NCBI GenBank assembly: GCA_947372405.1
Contig: CANBTO010000347.1
Span: forward strand, 1-5,825
Origin: Verrucomicrobiaceae bacterium
GTDB lineage: Bacteria > Verrucomicrobiota > Verrucomicrobiae > Verrucomicrobiales > Akkermansiaceae
Length of the DNA stretch: 5,825 nt
Direction: 5' to 3'
Positions within the stretch are counted from its first letter, which is position 1; each line of letters opens with the position of its first letter. Positions 1-5,825 of the stretch are shown here, in pieces. Both the position numbers and the translations under genes were made by a program. The notes below the pieces were generated by a model. That model worked only from the letters and a program-made list of their open reading frames with translations, did not search any database and was not told where the DNA came from.

Positions 1-416
1 CCTTGTAGGCATTTTCTCCAGTAAGTATCGCCAATGTTAATGAAAACCGATGCTGAAGGACGAAGAACTCTTCGCCAGGCCGTCATTGCAGAAACTATCT
101 GATCTACATATTCTTCAGGTGTTGGCTCTTGGCCGATTTGATCCACAAATCCATAGTCCCGCTTCTTCCAATATGGAGGCGATGTAACAATAAGGTCAAC
201 GCAGTTGTCGGGGAGGGCCAACAATCCAGCCTCATGATTCCCTGGATCAAAGAGACTATTTAAATCGCGAGCATCGCCTCGGAATGTCAGACGAAATGGT
301 TTACCAACTTTTGAGGCGGGAAGCGTATGCTGCTTTGTTGCCAGTTGCTTTGAGCCTGCCTTTTTGGAAGGGGGCATTTTTTTCTTTATGGGAGTGGTTT
401 CTTTTTTAGGGGGCAT
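1..416 (-). CDS. Site-specific DNA methyltransferase (N4-cytosine/N6-adenine type), N-terminal part, runs off left edge
   Basis: Reading the minus strand from ATG at 416 gives 138 open codons with no stop before the edge. Residues 1-25 are a lysine-rich tail (MPPKKETTPIKKK, then MPPSKKAGSK). A segment with RLTFRGDARDL follows, then LPDNCVDLIVTSPPYW, with the catalytic motif IV TSPPYW at residues 78-83 (bases 168-185). Next come KKRDYGFVDQIGQEPTPEEYV, WRRVLRPSASVFINIGDTYW and the edge. This is the usual opening of the N6/N4 methyltransferase family (PF01555-like), which transfers a methyl group from S-adenosylmethionine to an exocyclic amino group of A or C in a DNA site. SPPY is more typical of N4-cytosine enzymes than DPPY, so m4C is the likelier product; that is inference. 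The order, motif IV first, implies that the AdoMet-binding FxGxG and the target-recognition region lie outside. The start could instead be ATG 377 (residue 14) or ATG 545 in the same frame, which is open up to the stop at 624-626. I prefer 416 because composition becomes GC-rich beyond about 440. No restriction enzyme gene is visible, so an orphan enzyme or an R-M system are both possible. Confidence 0.9.
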   Translation of the reverse strand, partial: MPPKKETTPIKKKMPPSKKAGSKQLATKQHTLPASKVGKPFRLTFRGDARDLNSLFDPGNHEAGLLALPDNCVDLIVTSPPYWKKRDYGFVDQIGQEPTPEEYVDQIVSAMTAWRRVLRPSASVFINIGDTYWRKCLQ

Positions 417-702
417 CGAGTCAAAGGATTCAATTTTGGGCAGCCATTCTCGAAGAATCCAGCGCCTTGAAACCGAGGGCGAGGACTCCGGCGTCGGAGA
501 AGAAAGGGTCGATGGCCTGCTTGGACGGGCGGAGTGGGTTGCCATTAGGAAGAGCAAGGAGACAGGCCCGCTGGTGCCGGATGGGACCTGGCCTTCGCGT
601 CGCCATCGCCGATTGGTGTCGCACTACCGCAACTTCTCCGATCCGACTCAAAGTGCGCACGGCACACCCAGGCGGCTGAGATGCGGCCACAAATGCGAGC
701 CT

Positions 703-721
703 CCGCTCCATGGCGGAGCGG
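703..721. repeat. Inverted repeat, 7 bp stem with 5 nt loop
   Basis: CCGCTCC (703-709) and GGAGCGG (715-721) are perfect complements around the loop ATGGC. The stem can extend outward by a G·U pair and a C-G pair. An alternative pairing, CTCCGC with GCGGAG, uses the same bases. In GC-rich DNA such a stem can occur by chance, so no role is assigned. Confidence 0.45.
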
Positions 722-903
722 GGCGATGTCGCGGAATACGGTGCGACAACCGGCGTGTGTCGGGCGGAAGGAGGCATAAGAATGCGTCCTTTCCGGTGGA
801 CGGGGAGTTGAGAGAGCCGCACTAAGTCGACCGCAACGGCCTTTAGCCGACCCCCGTGGAGGACGACCTGGACATGCGCCGCCGCCTCCCCGGCCTTTTG
901 GGT

Positions 904-938
904 CGGTTTGGCGGCAATGTTGCGGTCATTGCCAACCG
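904..938. repeat. Bulged inverted repeat, 12 paired bases
   Basis: GGCAATG (913-919) pairs with CATTGCC (927-933) around a 7-base loop. The outer CGGTT (904-908) pairs with AACCG (934-938), leaving only the four bases TGGC (909-912) bulged on one side. This is the strongest single fold I found in the gene-free region. A longer-range pairing, CCGACCC (847-853) with GGGTCGG (900-906), would compete with its base. It could belong to a dispersed repeat or a small structured RNA. No T-tract follows on either strand, so it is not a standard terminator. Confidence 0.5.
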
Positions 939-953
939 CTTAGTGGGAGGACT

Positions 954-988
954 CTCACATCCCCATCCGCCGAAGCGGACGCTGTGAG
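954..988. repeat. Two-part inverted repeat (CTCACA/TGTGAG around TCCGC/GCGGA)
   Basis: CTCACA (954-959) pairs with TGTGAG (983-988). Inside it TCCGC (966-970) pairs with GCGGA (975-979) around the four-base loop CGAA. An internal loop of six and three bases separates the stems. A related block, GGAGTCTCACC near 1112-1122, is an imperfect copy of GGACTCTCACA near 949-959, which supports a repeat origin. Function is unknown. Confidence 0.4.
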
Positions 989-1137
989 TCAATCCGCCCG
1001 TGCGGGGTGCGGCAAGGGTAAAGGTAGGACGAAGCCTGAGAACTTGAGGCTGGCCGCGGATGCAAAAAAGACGCGACTATGAGGGCTAGTCTTTGGGAGA
1101 AGTGGGCGAAAGGAGTCTCACCACGCCTCACGGTGTC

Positions 1138-1154
1138 GGCGGTTTGCAACCGCC
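1138..1154. repeat. Short hairpin GGCGGTT-TGC-AACCGCC
   Basis: A perfect 7 bp inverted repeat with a three-base loop. The same two arms recur at 1220-1236 with a different loop (GAA). Conservation of the arms with a variable loop is what a dispersed hairpin repeat would show. No T-tract follows on either strand. Confidence 0.55.
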
Positions 1155-1168
1155 ATGCCCGAATCCGA

Positions 1169-1186
1169 TCGATTCAACGGAATCGA
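1169..1186. repeat. Short hairpin TCGATTC-AACG-GAATCGA
   Basis: A perfect 7 bp inverted repeat with a four-base loop, placed between the two GGCGGTT hairpins. It is less GC-rich than its neighbours. A terminator role is not supported because no run of T follows on either strand. Confidence 0.45.
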
Positions 1187-1219
1187 AAAGCGATGGTGAT
1201 TCTGAAAGTGGATGGGCTT

Positions 1220-1236
1220 GGCGGTTGAAAACCGCC
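1220..1236 (-). terminator. Possible 3' end hairpin of the DUF1553-DUF1501 operon (no T-tract)
   Basis: GGCGGTT (1220-1226) and AACCGCC (1230-1236) form a perfect 7 bp stem with a GAA/TTC triloop. In the direction of the operon it begins about 15 bases after the DUF1501 stop codon, where an intrinsic terminator or RNA-stabilising stem would sit. The following bases on the minus strand are not T-rich, so classical Rho-independent termination is doubtful. The same arms recur at 1138-1154, so it may equally be a dispersed repeat. Confidence 0.3.
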
Positions 1237-1250
1237 GCCACGGCGATCTC

Positions 1251-2714
<1,464 letters not shown>

Positions 2715-2717
<3 letters not shown>

Positions 2718-2726
2718 GGCGGTTCA
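2715..2726 (-). promoter_or_regulatory. Close stop/start junction, probable translational coupling
   Basis: The DUF1553 gene ends in TGA at 2724-2726 and the DUF1501 ATG is at 2715-2717, leaving only ACCGCC between them. No GGAGG-like ribosome binding site precedes the ATG. A ribosome finishing the first gene could restart directly, which would keep the two products in proportion. This is inferred from spacing alone. Confidence 0.5.
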
Positions 2727-5700
2727 GCGGGTGATGGTCTCGTCGAGGTTGAGGATCTGGCTGGCAACCAGCGTCCACGCGGCCAGTTCCGCGACATCCA
2801 GATCCTTGGGTGGCGGAGTCTCACCGATGGCAACCAACTTGGTGGCTTCCTCGGCGTGGCCACGATAATCCGCCAGCACGGCGTCGAAGGATTTTCTAAC
2901 AATCTCCTTCTCCGCAGGTGCGAATATCCTGCCGTCGAGTCGGAGCGTGATGAAGTCCAAGCGTTCGTCGAAACCGGAGGCTGACTGCATCGCGTGCGCC
3001 GCGAGCTGGCGCGAGGCCTCGACGAACTGCGGATCGTTGAGCAGCACGAGCGCCTGGAGTGGCGTATTCGTGCGGTCCCGCCGGACGCAGACGGACTCGC
3101 GCGTCGGCGCGTTGAGGATCTCCATCGAAGGCGGCGCGGCGGTGCGTTTCCAGATCGTGTACATCGAGCGGCGGTAGAGCGACTCGCCCTTGTCCTGAAC
3201 GTAATTGCGCGTGTTGGACTGCTGCATCGCCACGGCTGACCAGATGCCTTCCGGTTGATAGGGCTTCACCGGCGGACCACCGACCTTGGGCGAGAGCAGG
3301 CCGGAAGCGGCGAGCGCGAGGTCGCGAATCGGCTCGGCATCCAGACGGACGCGAGGACCGCGGGCCAGCAGTCTGTTAGAAGGATCGGCTTCGAGTTTTA
3401 CCGGCGCGACCTTGCCGGACTGGCGGTAGGTGGCGGAGGTGACGATGAGTTTGACCATGTGGCGGTAATTCCACTTCGAGGCGACGAACTCGGAGGCCAG
3501 CCAGTCGAGCAACTTCGGGTGGCTCGGGCGCGCGCCCATGATGCCGAAGTCACCGTTGGTTTCCACGATGCCGGTGCCGAAGAACTCATACCAGGTACGG
3601 TTCATGGTGACGCGTGCGGGAAGCGGGTTGGTGGGATCGGTCAACCAGCGGGCGAGGCCGAGACGGTTCTTCGGCGCGTCCGCAGGCATCGGCGGAAGTG
3701 CGGCGGGCGTGCCGGGCGTGACCCTGTCACCCTTGGAGGAATAGACGCCGCGAATGAGGACATGGGCGAAGGGTTCCTCCTTTTTCTCCTCCATCACAAG
3801 CGAGACGGAGCCACGGGAGCGGAGTTTCTCCTCGTCGGACTTCTTTTCGTCCAGATGTGTTCGCAGTTCCTGCGATGGTGCGTCGACGTTGGCGAGATAG
3901 TATCTGAACATCGACTCGATCTGAGGCTTCGTCCGCTTTTCCGGTGGCAGTGCGACGATGCCCTGGAGCATGCTGTTCTGCGCCAGTTCGTCGATCTCCT
4001 TGGTGTCCAGCAGGCGGCGGTAAAAACGGAAATCCTGCATGGCAACCTTGCCGGTGAGCTTCGATTCATTGTTCTGGCGGGCACCAAGCCTCAGCGGGAC
4101 GGAGGTTTCAATCTTGCCACCGACATTATTGGGATTGGACTTCGCCTTGGCGCGTTTGCCATCCACATAGATGGCGCTCGCTTTAGGGCTGGCGGCGGTT
4201 CCGTCGAAGGTGACCATGACGTGGTGCCACTCGCCGGGCTTGAGCGCGGTGGGAGCGACGATTTTGTTAGCCGCCTTCTCCCACGAATCGATGACATGCG
4301 CGGCGGGTTTGCCGTCTTCAAGAAACAGATCCCATCCCCGGTAGCCCTCGGCCGGATTCATGCGTGCGATGATCGAGCCCGTCGCCTTGCCCTCGAAGTA
4401 GATGTAGCCACCATAAGTCACGCGGTCGCCGCGCGAGAAGTTGCAGAGATCACCCAGATCGATCGGCGAATCGCTGATGACCGGGGCTTTGCCAAGCGGA
4501 GCGTCGATGCGCGAGACATTCGACGGCCACTCGCGGGGCTGGCCGTCCACCCAGCCGCGCAATGGGCCATCGCTTTCAGTTAGCGGAAGATGGAGCGCGA
4601 GCGTGGAATCCACCTTGCGGGCCGGCGCGATGCTGGCATTGGCCAGCCAGGCGTCAAAGTCAGGACGCGCAGCCGTGGCGCGGTCGGCCAATTGTTTTTC
4701 AATGCCGGAAATCTCGCCGGCGAGCGAAGACCAGCTGTCGCGGTCCTCGGGCAGCGGCACGAAGACATTCGGCGGGTGTTCCGCGTTGTTGCCGTCCAAC
4801 GATGACATCGGAGTGTTCCGGAAGAAAGCCGTTAGAGAATAGAACTCCTTGGTGGTGACCGGGTCGAACTTGTGGTCGTGACAGGCGGCGCAGCCGGTGG
4901 TCAGGCCGAGCCAGACGGCGGAGACGGTTTCGACGCGGTCCTTGGCAGAGATGGCGTCGTATTCCTCGCCGATGGCGCCGCCCTCGCCGGTGGTCGCGAG
5001 GCAGCGCGAGAAGCCGGTGGCCACGAGTTGGTCGAGCGTTCTGTTAGGAAGCATGTCGCCGGCGATCTGCTCGGTGGTGAACTGGTCCCACGGCATGTTG
5101 GCCTGGAAGGCGCGCACGACCCAGTCGCGGTAGGGCCAGATCGAGCGGTAGTTGTCGATGTGGATGCCGTGGGTGTCCGCATAACGCGCGGCGTCCAGCC
5201 AGTGACGGGCGAAATTCTCGGCACTCGCGGAGGTGGCAAGCAGGCGGTCCACCTCGGCCTCGACGGCCGGTTGCGGCGCCTTTTCGTAGGCTTTCACGAA
5301 GGCATCGGTGGCGGCCGGCTCGGGTGGCAGGCCTGTTAGGTCGAGCGTCAGCCGGCGGTGGAACCGGCGCGGGTCTTCCGGCTCGTTGGGTTTCAGGCCG
5401 GCGGCATTGAGTTTTTCGGCGACGAAACGGTCGATGGGATTCGTGGCCCAGCCTTCGCCCGCCGCGGGAGGCTCGGGGTTTTTCACGGGAGCGAACGACC
5501 AATGGGGCTCGAACTCCGCACCTTGTTCGATCCAGCGGTTGAGCAGGGCGATTTCCTCCGGCTTGAGCGTCTTGTGGCTCTTGGGCGGAGGCATCACGTC
5601 GTCGGGATCCGTGGAGTGGATGCGCTCGACCAGACGTGACTCGGCGGGTTTGCCCTTGATGATGACCGGCCTACCGTCATCCCTCGGGGCGAAGGCATCC

Positions 5701-5825
5701 TCCACACGATCCAGGCGCAGCGGCGCGTCCTTCGGCTCGCGGGCCTTGGAATCCGGTCCGTGGCAGTGGTAACAATATTCGGAGAGGATGGGCTGGATGT
5801 GCTCGTTGAAGGAAACCTTAGTGGG
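2724..5825 (-). CDS. PSCyt1-DUF1549-LamG-DUF1553 multidomain c-type haem protein, 5' end outside window
   Basis: The minus-strand frame is open from the right edge to TGA at 2724-2726, giving 1033 visible residues. A GTG at 5705 opens a long frame but is not the start, because coding continues upstream. Counting from the edge, residues 6-110 are a planctomycete cytochrome c domain (PF07635) with FNEHIQPILSEYC, haem site CYHCH (18-22), a possible Met ligand in DDVMPPPKSHKTL (around 78), and LLNRWIEQGAE. Residues about 130-335 are DUF1549 (PF07583) with LTLDLTGLPP, RHWLDAARYADT and a second CxxCH, CAACHDHKFDP, at 312-316. Residues about 400-615 are a LamG-like jelly-roll insert. Residues about 720-1010 are DUF1553 (PF07587) with NRTWYEFFGTGIVETNGDFG, LIVTSATYRQS, RRSMYTIWKRT and TNTPLQALVLLNDPQFVEASR. 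The signal peptide must lie beyond the edge. Function is unproven. Two haem sites suggest electron transfer outside the cytoplasm, and the LamG-like part suggests carbohydrate or surface binding. It is the first visible gene of an operon with the DUF1501 gene. Confidence 0.95.
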   Translation of the reverse strand, partial: PTKVSFNEHIQPILSEYCYHCHGPDSKAREPKDAPLRLDRVEDAFAPRDDGRPVIIKGKPAESRLVERIHSTDPDDVMPPPKSHKTLKPEEIALLNRWIEQGAEFEPHWSFAPVKNPEPPAAGEGWATNPIDRFVAEKLNAAGLKPNEPEDPRRFHRRLTLDLTGLPPEPAATDAFVKAYEKAPQPAVEAEVDRLLATSASAENFARHWLDAARYADTHGIHIDNYRSIWPYRDWVVRAFQANMPWDQFTTEQIAGDMLPNRTLDQLVATGFSRCLATTGEGGAIGEEYDAISAKDRVETVSAVWLGLTTGCAACHDHKFDPVTTKEFYSLTAFFRNTPMSSLDGNNAEHPPNVFVPLPEDRDSWSSLAGEISGIEKQLADRATAARPDFDAWLANASIAPARKVDSTLALHLPLTESDGPLRGWVDGQPREWPSNVSRIDAPLGKAPVISDSPIDLGDLCNFSRGDRVTYGGYIYFEGKATGSIIARMNPAEGYRGWDLFLEDGKPAAHVIDSWEKAANKIVAPTALKPGEWHHVMVTFDGTAASPKASAIYVDGKRAKAKSNPNNVGGKIETSVPLRLGARQNNESKLTGKVAMQDFRFYRRLLDTKEIDELAQNSMLQGIVALPPEKRTKPQIESMFRYYLANVDAPSQELRTHLDEKKSDEEKLRSRGSVSLVMEEKKEEPFAHVLIRGVYSSKGDRVTPGTPAALPPMPADAPKNRLGLARWLTDPTNPLPARVTMNRTWYEFFGTGIVETNGDFGIMGARPSHPKLLDWLASEFVASKWNYRHMVKLIVTSATYRQSGKVAPVKLEADPSNRLLARGPRVRLDAEPIRDLALAASGLLSPKVGGPPVKPYQPEGIWSAVAMQQSNTRNYVQDKGESLYRRSMYTIWKRTAAPPSMEILNAPTRESVCVRRDRTNTPLQALVLLNDPQFVEASRQLAAHAMQSASGFDERLDFITLRLDGRIFAPAEKEIVRKSFDAVLADYRGHAEEATKLVAIGETPPPKDLDVAELAAWTLVASQILNLDETITR
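3981..4628 (-). other. LamG/concanavalin A-like insert within the DUF1553 protein
   Basis: The translated region shows jelly-roll landmarks in the expected order: LALHLPLTES, YGGYIYFEGKATGSIIARMN, WDLFLEDGKPAAHVI, PGEWHHVMVTFDGT, AIYVDGKRAK, LRLGARQNNESKLTGKVAMQDFRFYRRLLDTKEIDELA. Such domains bind carbohydrates or other ligands. It sits between DUF1549 and DUF1553, a known arrangement in these families. Boundaries are approximate. Confidence 0.8.
4878..4892 (-). other. Second CxxCH motif (CAACH) in the DUF1549 domain
   Basis: Cys-Ala-Ala-Cys-His (residues 312-316 from the edge) is followed by DHKFDPVTTKEFYSL, the conserved end of the DUF1549/PSCyt2 domain. The family name reflects this predicted second haem site. 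Actual haem loading is inferred. Confidence 0.8.
5760..5774 (-). other. First haem c attachment motif (CYHCH) in the PSCyt1 domain
   Basis: The codons read Cys-Tyr-His-Cys-His, the CxxCH consensus for covalent haem c, immediately after IQPILSEY and followed by GPD, as is standard in the PSCyt1 family. It lies upstream of the GTG at 5705, so a gene model starting there would lose this site. Confidence 0.9.

Larger units (their letters stand above)
417..1250. other. Gene-poor, GC-rich, hairpin-rich intergenic region
   Basis: This stretch lies between the DUF1501 stop and the methyltransferase start. I find no convincing coding sequence. The longest frame, 430-822 minus (130 codons), gives an arginine/alanine/proline-rich peptide with no recognisable domain, and overlapping open frames exist on the other strand, which is typical of non-coding GC-rich DNA. 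Short inverted repeats are frequent (703-721, 904-938, 954-988, 1138-1154, 1169-1186, 1220-1236). Some translated stretches, such as the end of the 430-822 frame (VLALGFKALDSSRMAAQN), resemble peptides I associate with dispersed repeats mis-annotated as small genes in verrucomicrobial genomes. That is memory, not a search result. No tRNA, rRNA, CRISPR array or transposase remnant was recognised. A promoter for the methyltransferase should lie near 417-500 on the minus strand, but I could not pick convincing -35 and -10 boxes. Confidence 0.65.

Noticed and set aside
321..375. KQLATK in the methyltransferase tail, identical to a stretch of the histone H3 tail
   Set aside because: Six residues in a lysine-rich, low-complexity tail can match by chance, and nothing else in the protein resembles a histone.
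417..545. Extension of the methyltransferase N-terminus to ATG 545
   Set aside because: The frame is open, but the added residues are serine/proline/arginine-rich, composition turns GC-rich like the intergenic repeats, and the basic MPPKK start at 416 fits better.
430..822. A 130-codon minus-strand frame ending 13 bases before the methyltransferase ATG, possibly a small co-transcribed gene
   Set aside because: Its biased composition, lack of any domain, overlapping open frames on the other strand and repeat-like appearance argue against a real protein. It is kept only as a repeat candidate.
3255..4583. A 442-codon open frame on the plus strand
   Set aside because: It lies wholly antisense to the well-supported DUF1553 gene, has no recognisable domain, and is the kind of mirror frame that GC-rich coding DNA commonly produces.

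Overview
The window suggests a bacterium of the Planctomycetota-Verrucomicrobiota-Chlamydiota group, most likely a verrucomicrobium. Its right three quarters hold the DUF1553/DUF1501 gene pair that is strongly expanded in those phyla. That part is GC-rich (about 62% in a line I counted), and the genes lack clear Shine-Dalgarno sequences. The phylum call rests on family knowledge, not on a database search.

Layout, left to right. (1) 1-416, minus strand: the N-terminal 138 codons of a site-specific DNA methyltransferase that runs off the left edge. It shows a TSPPYW catalytic motif and a lysine-rich N-terminal tail, and is clearly more AT-rich (42-50% GC in three lines counted) than the rest. 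(2) 417-1250: about 830 bases with no convincing gene. The stretch is GC-rich and dense in short inverted repeats, and probably contains dispersed intergenic repeat sequence. (3) 1251-2717, minus: a complete DUF1501 protein with a twin-arginine signal. (4) 2724-5825, minus: a very large DUF1553 protein (PSCyt1 - DUF1549 - LamG-like - DUF1553) with two CxxCH haem-binding motifs. It is open at the right edge, so its true start and signal peptide lie outside the window.

Transcription of the pair runs right to left, DUF1553 then DUF1501, with only 6 bases between the stop and the next ATG. They are almost certainly one operon. The DUF1501 protein carries a Tat signal, and the DUF1553 protein carries c-type haem sites that are matured outside the cytoplasm. 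I therefore infer a pair working in the periplasm or another extracytoplasmic compartment. The biochemical function of both families is unsettled, although they often occur near polysaccharide-degradation and sulfatase genes in these phyla.

I do not see a clearly new biological system. The points most worth a second look are the methyltransferase fragment with its duplicated start region, the hairpin-rich gap, and the two-haem, lectin-like fusion protein.
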